Part shown: positions 1-8,590 of the stretch, one piece after another
How positions within the stretch are numbered: the first letter of the stretch is position 1
Layout: each line of letters starts with the position of its first letter
Source: Alphaproteobacteria bacterium
GTDB taxonomy: Bacteria > Pseudomonadota > Alphaproteobacteria > Micavibrionales > Micavibrionaceae
Direction: 5' to 3'
NCBI GenBank assembly: GCA_023140215.1
Contig: JAGLMC010000028.1
Coordinates: 1 to 53,859 of the forward strand
DNA length: 53,859 bases
Notes under the pieces: model-generated
Seen by the model: the letters and a program-made list of their open reading frames with translations, nothing else
Told to the model about the DNA's origin: nothing
Databases searched by the model: none
Position numbers and translations under genes: made by a program

Positions 1-2
1 CG

Positions 3-1379
3 GAAATAGCCAAAGAAATAGAAAAATTCTCACTTGATAAACAATCCATACTCACAGAAACACTAAATCTAAACCAAAAAGCATTTAATGATATTCTTAA
101 ATCTATCGAAAACGGCACTATTGTAACACAAGAAATTAACGCCGAAACAGAATCCAATACAGACTTTCCGGATATTCTTAACTCCATCTTTATTGATGGT
201 GAACCTATTGAAGACAAAGATCATGGTCAGCACAAATTACAGATCATACTGGATAAAATTGAAAAGCTTATTGGGCAAAACAAACCAATTCCCTTATTTA
301 TTGCCACAAACTTAACACCGGAAAACATTACAAACCTGAAATATCAGGCTGAGCTTCTTTTAAAGAATCAGGAAAATTTAGAAAATACAGCTATAGAAAA
401 TATTTCAGAAGAAGCAATCACAGGTGTGCTTATAGGACTTATTAAAATAGTTCCTGTGCAAACACACAAAAATAATTTAATTTCCAATAAACCCGTGAAC
501 ATCCTACCAACCGGAGAGAAAACATCCGGTGAGAAAATATCCGGTGAGAAAATAAACAATCTAAAACCAAATCATAATCTGCTTACACGGCTAAACACGC
601 TTGTTAACAATAATACTGGAGAGCTACAGCCTTCTTTTGGTGAAAAACCTATGGTTGATGCTCTTCATAACAATGAAGACAAAGGTGAATTTAATAAATT
701 ACTCAAACAATTTACAGGAAAAGAAAGTGCAAAAATTGCAACAAGTAATGACAATTTAAAAGCAACACAGCAAGCACATGTAAAACCTGATCTCAGCGCT
801 TTAACCTCGACATCTTTTACTCTTACAGGAAGCTTATCAATACTTGGTGAATTAGCGGAAGATTTTGGATTAACAGGATATACTTCAAACATCACAAGCA
901 CAGGCAATCTAACGCAATTAATTACACAAGCACAGCATGCTTCACATCCGCATCCGGCAACACAAATTGTAGCCACAACTATACAAAAATCATTAAATGG
1001 CAGCAGTAAAACAATAGCTCTACAGCTTGATCCGCCGGAACTTGGCAAAGTCGAAATTAGTATGCAATTTAGCAAAAACAAAACTGTGAAAATATCTATT
1101 ATTTCAGAAAAACCGGAAACCTTCATGATGCTTCAACGAGATGCCCATGCTCTTGAACGTATACTTGAAAATGCCGGACTTGATGTTGAAGGCTCTATGA
1201 ACTTTGAACTAGCCGATGACAATCACAATTTCAATCACAACGGTAAGCATGACGGCTCTCGTAACCAAACTGCTCAAAACGATGAAAACAATATAGATGA
1301 TATAGAAATATTAAATACAAGCATGACATGGCACGTAGACCCGAAAACCGGACATATGCGCTATAATTTAATAGCTTAA
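3..1379 (+). CDS. fliK: Flagellar hook-length control protein FliK, 5' end outside the window
   Basis: FliK is the secreted molecular ruler that measures hook length and switches the flagellar export gate from hook to filament substrates. The reading frame is open from base 3 and has no stop before 1379, so the GTG at 426 is internal and the N-terminus lies upstream. The N-terminal and middle parts are low-complexity, rich in Asn, Lys, Thr and Glu, as in FliK rulers. The C-terminal part (about 1015-1215) carries the Flg_hook domain pattern LQLDPPELGKVEISM followed by a helical segment (RDAHALERILENAGLDVEG). flgD follows 19 bases later and then flgE, the usual fliK-flgD-flgE order. A 3 x 15 bp in-frame repeat lies at 511-555. 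The domain assignment is secure; the total length is unknown. Confidence 0.9.
   Translation, partial: EIAKEIEKFSLDKQSILTETLNLNQKAFNDILKSIENGTIVTQEINAETESNTDFPDILNSIFIDGEPIEDKDHGQHKLQIILDKIEKLIGQNKPIPLFIATNLTPENITNLKYQAELLLKNQENLENTAIENISEEAITGVLIGLIKIVPVQTHKNNLISNKPVNILPTGEKTSGEKISGEKINNLKPNHNLLTRLNTLVNNNTGELQPSFGEKPMVDALHNNEDKGEFNKLLKQFTGKESAKIATSNDNLKATQQAHVKPDLSALTSTSFTLTGSLSILGELAEDFGLTGYTSNITSTGNLTQLITQAQHASHPHPATQIVATTIQKSLNGSSKTIALQLDPPELGKVEISMQFSKNKTVKISIISEKPETFMMLQRDAHALERILENAGLDVEGSMNFELADDNHNFNHNGKHDGSRNQTAQNDENNIDDIEILNTSMTWHVDPKTGHMRYNLIA
511..555 (+). repeat. Three tandem 15-bp repeats inside fliK
   Basis: Units at 511-525, 526-540 and 541-555 have the form CCGGTGAGAAAATAT with small differences. 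Each encodes a five-residue step of the type SGEKI, giving TGEKT-SGEKI-SGEKI. The repeat keeps frame, so copy-number change would lengthen or shorten the FliK ruler by five residues. Confidence 0.85.
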
Positions 1380-1398
1380 GACGAAAAGGAATAGACCA

Positions 1399-2511
1399 AT
1401 GGTCAGTGATGTAACAATTAACAGCGCACTAGAGCAACAACAAAAGACTTCCAATGCCGGAACACAGCTTACTGAAGATTTTGCCCAATTTCTAAATTTG
1501 TTAACTGTGCAGCTTCAAAATCAAGATCCTCTATCCCCTATGGATACAACAGAATTCACAAATCAACTCGTAGCATTCTCCGGAGTTGAACAACAAATCA
1601 ATACCAACCAGAAACTAGATAGTCTTGTATCACTGGAAATCGGCACTGCCTTTAGCGTAGCGCAAAATTATGTAGGTCAGGATGTCAGCTATATAAGCTC
1701 AGAATTTGACTTCACAGGCGCACCTACAAAGCTACGATACTCTCTTGAAGGTAATGCTGCTCTCTCAAAAATTAATATTACAGATGAACAAGGAAAGCTT
1801 GTCTACACAACTGATGCATCAAAGAATATCGGAGCACATGAATTTGTCTGGGATGGAACACTAACTGCAGGCGGTAAGGCTGAATCAGGCACTTATGAGA
1901 TACATATTGATGCTCTTGATGTTAACCAAGACCCTGTAAATACCACCACCGTTGTTACAGGACGTGTTAGAGGAACAGAAACTCAGGGTGGTCAAATATT
2001 CCTTCTAGTTGGTGATCGAGCTGTTGGACTTAGCAATATCCTGAATACTTCTGAAAAGGACAATCTTGGAAACAACAATGACAGTTTAACTATGGCTATT
2101 AGCTACGTAGGGATGGAAATCAACTACCTTAATACAGAGCTTCAATATGATGGCTCAACACCGGTTGATCTCTCTTACTCACTTGATGAAAATGCAGACC
2201 GTGCAAAAATCATGATCGTTAATGACGATGGAGAAACTGTTTATTTAGCCGATGCTCCAAAAAATAAAGGGCTTAATGCATTCACATGGGACGGAACATT
2301 AAGTGACGGCAGCAACGCTCCTGCCGGCACTTATCAATTTATTATTGATGCCATTGGTTCAGATGATAAACGAATTACATCTTCTTCTATCGCAAATGGA
2401 CAAGTCACAGGTGTTGAAACAAATAACGGACAAATATTCCTCAATATTGGCACTACGTCGGTAAATATCAACAATGTTCTTAGCGCCAACCTTCCAGAAG
2501 AAACAATATAG
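1399..2511 (+). CDS. flgD: Flagellar hook assembly scaffold FlgD with duplicated C-terminal domain
   Basis: FlgD caps the growing hook and is needed for FlgE polymerisation. The N-terminal ~80 residues match the FlgD signature (FLNLLTVQLQNQDPLSPMD, then EFTNQLVAFSGVEQQI). Typical FlgD is about 220-240 residues; this one is 370. The extra length is a second copy of the Tudor/Ig-like C-terminal unit. Residues about 88-216 and 233-361 align through paired motifs: YVGQDVSYI/YVGMEINYL, LRYSLEGNA/LSYSLDENA, FVWDGTL/FTWDGTL, SGTYEIHIDA/AGTYQFIIDA and GGQIFLLVG/NGQIFLNIG. The gene starts at an ATG after AAAAGGAATAGACC. It sits between fliK and flgE. The identity is certain; the effect of the duplication on cap structure is unknown. 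Confidence 0.95.
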   Translation: MVSDVTINSALEQQQKTSNAGTQLTEDFAQFLNLLTVQLQNQDPLSPMDTTEFTNQLVAFSGVEQQINTNQKLDSLVSLEIGTAFSVAQNYVGQDVSYISSEFDFTGAPTKLRYSLEGNAALSKINITDEQGKLVYTTDASKNIGAHEFVWDGTLTAGGKAESGTYEIHIDALDVNQDPVNTTTVVTGRVRGTETQGGQIFLLVGDRAVGLSNILNTSEKDNLGNNNDSLTMAISYVGMEINYLNTELQYDGSTPVDLSYSLDENADRAKIMIVNDDGETVYLADAPKNKGLNAFTWDGTLSDGSNAPAGTYQFIIDAIGSDDKRITSSSIANGQVTGVETNNGQIFLNIGTTSVNINNVLSANLPEETI

Positions 2512-2535
2512 AAATAACTTAAGGAAATATAAAAT

Positions 2536-2688
2536 ATGAAACTTTTACATAAAACAACAACAAGAATTCGTCACTTTACAAAACCCCTGCTCTATAGCTG
2601 GTACGGATTAAAAGCGACAATAATGGCACTCAAACAACGAGCGCTTATAATTTGGCTTTTTCACTTTAGCCCTAACATGAACCGATAA
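2536..2688 (+). CDS. Small basic hypothetical protein (50 aa) between flgD and flgE
   Basis: An ATG preceded by AAGGAAAT begins a 50-codon ORF ending in TAA, 24 bases after flgD and 41 bases before flgE, on the same strand. The product is strongly basic with many Lys, Arg and His, and contains two hydrophobic stretches around PLLYSWYGL and ALIIWLF. I recognise no family. The good ribosome-binding site and the operon position favour a real gene, but no homology can be seen from the sequence alone. It is too short for the usual ORF length cutoffs and could be missed by automatic annotation. Confidence 0.5.
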   Translation: MKLLHKTTTRIRHFTKPLLYSWYGLKATIMALKQRALIIWLFHFSPNMNR

Positions 2689-2729
2689 ACATAACGTATT
2701 AAAACAGTTACTAAAAAAGGAGACTAACC

Positions 2730-4478
2730 ATGGGACTTTTTGGATCATTATTTACAGGTGTATCAGGATTATTTTCACAATCCCAAAATACAGCCATTAT
2801 TGCTAACAACATCGCAAATGTTAGCACAACCGGATTCAAACGCTCTGAAGCATCATTTCAAAGCCTTGTTACCACAGAAAGCCGCTTATCAACTTACTCA
2901 CCGGGCACAGTATCAGTGAACCGCATTCAACGCGTAACTCAACAAGGATCAATTCAGCAAACATCCTCCGGCACAGATTCTGCAATTTCCGGTAACGGCA
3001 TGTTCCCAATAAAACGCTCTACAGACAGTGGACAGGAATTTCTATACACACGCGCCGGACAGTTCTCCGAAGACTCACAAGGACTTATGAGAAATGCTGC
3101 CGGTTTTATTCTTTATGCATGGCCAATTAACGCCAATGGAGATCTTCCCGCAAACCAAGGTGATCTTGTTTCACTTGTTCCTACAGATGTGGCTTTCCTT
3201 GGTGGACTAACCCGCCCGACATCAAACGCAGAACTAGCCATTAATCTGGATGCGGATACAATAGATGAAACCTTTACATCTCTTCCAACTGCCCCTGCGG
3301 ACTTCTCCAGAGGATTAACCGTTTATGACAGTCTTGGATCATCACAAACTATCACCCTCCAATACACCAAAACTTACGGCCCTGCTGCTACATCCTCATC
3401 AGTAATCACCTCTAATGCGGCAACAACAGACCTTACAACAGATCTTGGCTTGCTTGACGGAGATCAATTCACTATTTCCGTTGATGGCGGCGCAGTTAGA
3501 ACCTTTGAAATAAACGATGTAGCAGGAAACCCTACTAGTGGTGGGGAAGATATCGCCGTTGTTACAATCGGTGACATAATTAGTGATATCAATAACAATG
3601 TTGCCGGAGCAAGTGCATTTCTTGGTAATAACGGAGAACTTGTCGTACAGCGCGATGATTTTACCGGCGGTGCTGCGCAAACAATTACACTAGCTGAAGT
3701 AGGTCTAGGCACAGCTATTAGCGGACTAGGCTTAACAGCCGGTGTTTATACATCAGATGACCTTGCAGGCGGTGGTTCTCCATATAACAACGGTGCGCCC
3801 GGAGACAGCCCTCCATACAGCCAAGGTGACTTCCCTACACCACAAAACCTTCCCGGCGATCTTCTTTACAACAAGCGTGGCTGGTGGAAACTCGAAATTA
3901 TACACCCGGATGGCAGCTCTGTTACAAACGGACTGTTAAATTTCAACGGTGACGGCACAATTAATGCTCTGCAAGATACAGACGGCAATATTGATGTTGC
4001 TCTTAGCTCTATTGACTGGGGTAACGGTTCTGAGCCTCAAAATCTTGATGTGGATATTGAGCGTTTTTCTCAATTCTCAGGGAACTTTGACGTTATTTTC
4101 TCTGATCAAAATGGTGCTGAGCTTGGCCTTAGAACAGGCATAGAAATCACACGTGACGGAATTGTTGTTGCCAGATTCTCAAACGGTGCTTCTGCTGATC
4201 TTTATAAAGTACCATTAATTACATTTGCAAATGCAAACGGCCTTACGGAAGTTTCTGGAACTGCCTATACGGAATCTGAAGAATCCGGTGAGGAAAACCT
4301 TCGTGCGGCAGGAACAGGTGGAGCAGGATTTGTTGAACCATCAACGCTTGAAGCTTCAAATGTTGATTTGGCTGATGAATTTGCAAAACTGATTGTTGCA
4401 CAAAGGGCTTTCGGAGCATCAACACGTGTCATATCCACTGTTGACCAAATGACAGAGGAATTATTGAGACTGAGGTAA
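2730..4478 (+). CDS. flgE: Flagellar hook protein FlgE
   Basis: FlgE polymerises into the hook that joins rod and filament. The N-terminus (MGLFGSLFTGVSGLFSQSQ, then IANNIANVSTTGFKRSEASF) is the flagellar rod/hook family motif. The C-terminus (SNVDLADEFAKLIVAQRAF, then STVDQMTEELLRLR) is the matching D0 helix of hook proteins. A Gly/Thr/Asp-rich central region makes the protein 582 residues, longer than the roughly 400 of enteric FlgE, as often seen in alphaproteobacteria. A strong ribosome-binding site AAGGAG precedes the ATG by seven bases. It is the last gene of the fliK-flgD-flgE run and is followed by a 172-base gap before flagellin. Confidence 0.95.
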   Translation: MGLFGSLFTGVSGLFSQSQNTAIIANNIANVSTTGFKRSEASFQSLVTTESRLSTYSPGTVSVNRIQRVTQQGSIQQTSSGTDSAISGNGMFPIKRSTDSGQEFLYTRAGQFSEDSQGLMRNAAGFILYAWPINANGDLPANQGDLVSLVPTDVAFLGGLTRPTSNAELAINLDADTIDETFTSLPTAPADFSRGLTVYDSLGSSQTITLQYTKTYGPAATSSSVITSNAATTDLTTDLGLLDGDQFTISVDGGAVRTFEINDVAGNPTSGGEDIAVVTIGDIISDINNNVAGASAFLGNNGELVVQRDDFTGGAAQTITLAEVGLGTAISGLGLTAGVYTSDDLAGGGSPYNNGAPGDSPPYSQGDFPTPQNLPGDLLYNKRGWWKLEIIHPDGSSVTNGLLNFNGDGTINALQDTDGNIDVALSSIDWGNGSEPQNLDVDIERFSQFSGNFDVIFSDQNGAELGLRTGIEITRDGIVVARFSNGASADLYKVPLITFANANGLTEVSGTAYTESEESGEENLRAAGTGGAGFVEPSTLEASNVDLADEFAKLIVAQRAFGASTRVISTVDQMTEELLRLR

Positions 4479-4610
4479 CATAGCTATACTTGATAACCAC
4501 ACACAAAATTATCTAATATTTATAAAAAATTGATGATAAATATTTTTCTTATTAACTCTACGTTCATTTTTGTGTTATAAGGTTAAAGATAAGGTTCAAG
4601 TATTGAGCCT

Positions 4611-4623
4611 GTGCAGAATGCAC
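4611..4623 (+). promoter_or_regulatory. Small inverted repeat in the flagellin leader
   Basis: GTGCA-GAA-TGCAC forms a 5-bp stem with a GAA triloop, 27 bases before the flagellin ATG. In Caulobacter, FlbT acts on the 5' untranslated region of flagellin mRNA, and flbT lies downstream here. A role as a FlbT target is inference only. No convincing sigma-28 or sigma-54 promoter was found elsewhere in 4479-4650. Confidence 0.3.
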
Positions 4624-4650
4624 TATTTAACCTAGGAAAGGAATGAAACT

Positions 4651-6297
4651 ATGTCTTCAGATGTTGTACTAACCGCTGCGCTCCGCAGCAACTTACTCTC
4701 CTTACAGAGCACACAAAGACTCATTGACACTACGCAATTGCGTTTGGCTACAGGCTTGAGAGTAAACTCCGCACTAGACAATCCTCAAAACTTCTTTGCA
4801 GCACAAAGCTTAGATAACCGTGCCAATGACCTGACCCGTCTTCTTGACGGTATCGGCCAATCAATCAGAACGATTGAAGCTGCCGATAAAGGAATCACCG
4901 CTCTAACCACTATGGTTGAGCAAGCTGAATCCGTTGCGTCTGAAGCACAATCCGAAATACGGGCGGCTGAAGGGTTTGCTCGCATTCGCGGTACAGAAGA
5001 TCTAAGAGGAAAAGATCTTGTCGCAGATTCCGGTGGTTCAATTGTTGCCGGCGATGATCTTATCATTGAGTTCCAGCACGATGATGTTGCTAGTGGTGTT
5101 GTTCAAAGCAGTGGTGATATAAACATCGCAGCAGGTGATACTGTCTATGATGTTGTTGCTGCTATTAACTCCGATGCATCTGTCAAAGATTATGTCCGTG
5201 CCAGTGTTGATACAAACGGCCATCTAAAACTTGAATCTTTGGAAGAAGACGGTCTTATCCGTGTTGCTGACGGTACGACTACGCCGGGTGCTGACGGTTA
5301 TTCCTTCCTCGGAATAGATAATCTGGTTAGCACTGAGGATAATATTGCAACAACCCGTCAGGGTGGTACTGCAATCGCCGGTCGTATTCTTAAGTCATCT
5401 GTTTCAGGCGGAACCACTGTAAACGGCAAATATCAAGCAAGTGACACGCTTGATGACGCTAACTATATTGCAACTGGTGATACTGTTGGTTTTGAAATTA
5501 TCATTGACGGCACATCCAGTACTGAAATATCACTTGCTGCCACTGATACGGTTCAAGATCTTCTTGACGGCATAAATAATAATGCAAATATCAATGAACA
5601 AGTAACAGCAAGCTTTGATGTTGATACAGGTCAAGTTAAGCTGACATTTGATGATGCTGTCGGACAAGCTGAAATCCAGATCAATGCCGATGCTGCCGGT
5701 GATGACACATCATTCGGCTTTGGCATGGGATCATCTGATCTGACCGGTGCCGGTGCTGCTGCAACAGATGCAACAAGTGAATTATTCACCTTCGTTGGAA
5801 CCAGTGCAAACCTTGATCAGTACACGGATGACTTTAACTCTATCCGTACACAGATTGATGATTTGGTGGAAGATGCCGGTTATCGTGGTGTAAACCTTCT
5901 CAATAACGACAGTCTTACAACCTTCTTCAATGAAGATCGTGATAATACGCTCGTTTCAAGCGGTATGGATTTCACATCACTTGGTCTCGGCATTGGAGAA
6001 GCTGACTTCACAAACTCCGTAGATGTCCAATCTGCTCTTGATTCTACAAGATCAGCTCTATCAAGTGTACGGAACTTTGGTCAATCCATGGCTAACGATC
6101 TGGCAGTGATTCAAACACGGCGTGACTTTACAGAAGGAACAATCAACACTCTGAAAGCCGGTGCTGATGACCTTACCGTGGCCGATCAAAACGAAGAAGG
6201 TGCAAACTTGCTAGCTCTGCAAACCAGACAACAATTAGGTGTTACATCTTTGTCTCTGGCTGCACAGTCACAGCAATCTGTACTAAGACTCTTCTAA
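4651..6297 (+). CDS. Flagellin
   Basis: This is the filament subunit. The N-terminal D0/D1 segment (NLLSLQSTQRLIDTTQLRLATGLRVNSALDNP in short pieces, then ADDLTRLL-like helices with IRTIEAADKGITALTTMVEQA) is typical flagellin. The C-terminal helix pairs with it (LAVIQTRRDFTEGTINTLKAG, ANLLALQTRQQLGVTSLSLAAQSQQSVLRLF in two pieces). The variable middle, about residues 120-390, is rich in Asp, Gly, Thr and Ser. At 548 residues it is longer than the 270-400 of many alphaproteobacterial flagellins. The RBS is AGGAAAGGA. Codons ending in T (GGT, GCT, GTT) are commoner than in flgE, as expected for a highly expressed gene. A clear terminator follows at 6326. Confidence 0.95.
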   Translation: MSSDVVLTAALRSNLLSLQSTQRLIDTTQLRLATGLRVNSALDNPQNFFAAQSLDNRANDLTRLLDGIGQSIRTIEAADKGITALTTMVEQAESVASEAQSEIRAAEGFARIRGTEDLRGKDLVADSGGSIVAGDDLIIEFQHDDVASGVVQSSGDINIAAGDTVYDVVAAINSDASVKDYVRASVDTNGHLKLESLEEDGLIRVADGTTTPGADGYSFLGIDNLVSTEDNIATTRQGGTAIAGRILKSSVSGGTTVNGKYQASDTLDDANYIATGDTVGFEIIIDGTSSTEISLAATDTVQDLLDGINNNANINEQVTASFDVDTGQVKLTFDDAVGQAEIQINADAAGDDTSFGFGMGSSDLTGAGAAATDATSELFTFVGTSANLDQYTDDFNSIRTQIDDLVEDAGYRGVNLLNNDSLTTFFNEDRDNTLVSSGMDFTSLGLGIGEADFTNSVDVQSALDSTRSALSSVRNFGQSMANDLAVIQTRRDFTEGTINTLKAGADDLTVADQNEEGANLLALQTRQQLGVTSLSLAAQSQQSVLRLF

Positions 6298-6325
6298 TAG
6301 TAATTCGGTTTATTCGAACACAATT

Positions 6326-6353
6326 AAAGGCCGGTAATCTTATCGGCCTTTTC
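6326..6353 (+). terminator. Rho-independent terminator of the flagellin gene
   Basis: AAAGGCCGGTA pairs with TATCGGCCTTT (with a G-T wobble) around an ATCT loop, followed by a short T-run. It begins 28 bases after the flagellin stop, so flagellin is a separate transcript from flbT-flaF. Confidence 0.85.
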
Positions 6354-6417
6354 CTATTCCACCATTTTTTTATAGTCGTTTTTATTCTCTTTTAAATGTT
6401 TTTTATGCTACAATCAG

Positions 6418-6433
6418 TGGCGTGGCAGAAGCT
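6418..6433 (+). promoter_or_regulatory. Weak sigma-54-like element before flbT
   Basis: TGGCGTGGCAGAAGCT has GG and GC elements with the -24/-12 spacing and starts with TGGC. The -12 part is AAGC rather than TTGC. Predicted initiation would fall about 20 bases before the flbT ATG. This is suggestive only. Confidence 0.25.
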
Positions 6434-6462
6434 GCAATCAAACTATAAAAGGAAGAATTCCA

Positions 6463-6849
6463 ATGCCTCTTGTTATAGATCTCAAACCCGGTGAAAAAAT
6501 ACTTATAGGTGAAACCGTTATCACAAATGATAGCCAGCGCACTAGATTACATATTGCTGGAAGCTCACCGATATTACGGGAAAAAGATGTTTTACAAGAG
6601 GAATACATGGATACTCCATGTCAAAAAGCCTGCTTTTTAATTCAGTGTATGTACTTATCAAAAAATCCGGGAGATTATCACGAAAAATACTTTGAAATGG
6701 TTAAAGAAATTCAAGAAGCCTCCCCGTCCAGTACAATCTTTTTTATACAAATCCACGAACAAATTATAAACGGCTCCTACTACAAGGCGCTTAAACTTGG
6801 TAAACAACTAGTAAATCATGAAAGAGAGCTTATAGATAATGCCAATTAG
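6463..6849 (+). CDS. flbT: Flagellin post-transcriptional regulator FlbT
   Basis: FlbT is a small alphaproteobacterial cytoplasmic protein that controls stability or translation of flagellin mRNA through its leader, acting together with FlaF. At 128 residues it has the family size and opening (LVIDLKPGEKILIGETVI). The mid-region YMDTPCQKACFLIQCMYLS and a tail of helices are also consistent with the family. The ATG follows AGGAAG. The stop overlaps the flaF start by 11 bases, showing translational coupling. Directly upstream is the flagellin gene it is expected to regulate. Confidence 0.9.
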   Translation: MPLVIDLKPGEKILIGETVITNDSQRTRLHIAGSSPILREKDVLQEEYMDTPCQKACFLIQCMYLSKNPGDYHEKYFEMVKEIQEASPSSTIFFIQIHEQIINGSYYKALKLGKQLVNHERELIDNAN

Positions 6850-7267
6850 TATACCTCCGAACAATCCTTATGCACAAGCGGCAGATGCATATGACCAACA
6901 TGCACAAGCGCACACTCCGGATCAACGCGAGCTTGAAGGACGCATTTTACTAAAATCTGCTAAAATGCTTAAAGATTTGCAAAATAATTGGGAAAACACT
7001 AATGAAGAAATACTTGAATCAACACTTAAATATAATCGCCAGATATGGATGATATTTTACGACACGGCACTTGAAAATCCTGAAGAAAACCGCCCAAATG
7101 ATTTACGAAGCAACATTATCAATCTTGCAAATTTCATATTCAAACGGGAAATTGATGTTATGTCTGCGCCAAAAAAAGAAAAACTTGATATTCTAATTAG
7201 TATAAATAAAGAAATTGCTGCCGGACTAATGATTAAGCCTAATATGGAAAACGCCAAACAAACATAA
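6839..7267 (+). CDS. flaF: Flagellin secretion/translation regulator FlaF
   Basis: FlaF is the partner of FlbT and promotes flagellin translation and export in Caulobacter-type systems. The 142-residue protein has the family features: an N-terminal NPYAQAADAYDQ region, RELEGRILLKSAKMLKDLQ, a YNRQIWMIFYDTALE core and a helical RSNIINLANFIFKREIDVM segment. The ATG overlaps flbT by 11 bases. It is the last flagellar gene of this cluster and runs convergently into nuoF with 41 bases between them. No classical terminator was seen in that gap. Confidence 0.9.
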   Translation: MPISIPPNNPYAQAADAYDQHAQAHTPDQRELEGRILLKSAKMLKDLQNNWENTNEEILESTLKYNRQIWMIFYDTALENPEENRPNDLRSNIINLANFIFKREIDVMSAPKKEKLDILISINKEIAAGLMIKPNMENAKQT

Positions 7268-7308
7268 ATATATAGTCACTTTCATCTATTTTTTTGAATT
7301 TTATTTAA

Positions 7309-8589
7309 TCAAGCCACAGACTTACGATATTCCATAATACGCTTTTCCATTTCCGGACGGAAATGACGAATAAGACCCTGAACCGGCCAAACAGCCGCAT
7401 CACCAAATGCGCAAATAGTATTACCTTCGATTTCCTTTGTAATATCCCAAAGCATATCAATCTCTTCTACGCTAGCATTACCCTTAACCATACGAGTCAT
7501 AATGCGCCAAATCCAGCCAACACCTTCACGACATGGCGTACATTGGCCACAACTTTCATGCTTGTAAAAATATGAAAGTCTGGCAATTGCATAAATCAAA
7601 TCTGTAGATTTATCCATAACAATAACTCCAGCCGTACCCAGAGCTGTATTAACCTCACGCAATGAATCAAAATCCATATGAACAGAATCACAAATTTCTT
7701 TTGGAATCATAGGAGTTGAAGAACCTCCGGGAATTACAGCTAATAAATTATCCCAACCTCCACGAACACCACCGGCATGTTTTTCAATCAGCTCCCTAAG
7801 GGAAACTCCCATTTCTTCCTCAACATTACACGGATAATTCACATGACCGGAAATACAAAACAACTTCGTTCCCGCATTTTTCTCATCAAGCCCCAAGCCG
7901 GAAAACCAGCTTGCACCACGTCGTAAAATAGTTGAAACAACTGAAATTGTCTCAACATTATTAACAATAGTGGGACAAGAATACAGTCCGGCCATAGCTG
8001 GAAATGGCGGCTTATTACGCGGTTGCCCTTTTTTACCTTCAATAGATTCAATTAACGCAGTTTCTTCACCGCAAATATAAGCACCGGCTCCGCGATGCAA
8101 AATAACATCAAAATCCCAGCCAGATCCAGCAGCATCTTTTCCAAGCAAACCGGCAGCTTTAGCTTCTTCAATAGCTTCAAGAACGGCAGAGCCTTCATTA
8201 AAAAATTCACCGCGAATATAAATATAAGCAACATGTGCGCCTATCGCAAACCCTGCAATCAACGCACCTTCCAGCAATTTATGCGGATCATTACGTAAAA
8301 TATCACGGTCTTTACACGTACCCGGCTCGGACTCATCCGCGTTAATCACTAAATAATGTGGACGATCTCCTAATTCTTTTGGCATAAATGACCACTTCAA
8401 ACCGGTAGAAAACCCAGCTCCACCACGGCCACGTAAACCGGAAGCTTTCACCTCTTCAATTATCCACTCACGTCCTTTTTTAAGAATAGCTTTGGTATTA
8501 TCCCAATCACCGCGCTTTCTGGCATGTTCAAGATTATGTGGCTCAAAACCGTAGAGATTGGTAAATATACGATCTTCATCGTTAAGCAT
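7309..8589 (-). CDS. nuoF: NADH-quinone oxidoreductase subunit F
   Basis: This is the NADH-oxidising subunit of complex I, carrying FMN and the N3 [4Fe-4S] cluster. The 426-residue length is normal. The nucleotide/FMN glycine-rich motif [16 protein letters not shown] lies near residue 50, the second conserved region [18 protein letters not shown] is present, and the cluster ligands appear as [12 protein letters not shown] with a downstream Cys (NTICAFGD). It is the last gene of nuoABCDEF here, one base downstream of nuoE, and the cluster stops: the next gene is flaF on the opposite strand, not nuoG. Confidence 0.97.
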   Translation of the reverse strand: MLNDEDRIFTNLYGFEPHNLEHARKRGDWDNTKAILKKGREWIIEEVKASGLRGRGGAGFSTGLKWSFMPKELGDRPHYLVINADESEPGTCKDRDILRNDPHKLLEGALIAGFAIGAHVAYIYIRGEFFNEGSAVLEAIEEAKAAGLLGKDAAGSGWDFDVILHRGAGAYICGEETALIESIEGKKGQPRNKPPFPAMAGLYSCPTIVNNVETISVVSTILRRGASWFSGLGLDEKNAGTKLFCISGHVNYPCNVEEEMGVSLRELIEKHAGGVRGGWDNLLAVIPGGSSTPMIPKEICDSVHMDFDSLREVNTALGTAGVIVMDKSTDLIYAIARLSYFYKHESCGQCTPCREGVGWIWRIMTRMVKGNASVEEIDMLWDITKEIEGNTICAFGDAAVWPVQGLIRHFRPEMEKRIMEYRKSVA

Positions 8590-8590
8590 T

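Noticed and set aside
426-428. GTG as the start of fliK
   Set aside because: The frame is open all the way to the window edge, so 426 is internal to a gene cut off at its 5' end.
4479-4650. Sigma-28 promoter before flagellin
   Set aside because: A TAAA occurs but no GCCGATAA-like -10 follows at the right spacing, so no promoter was called.
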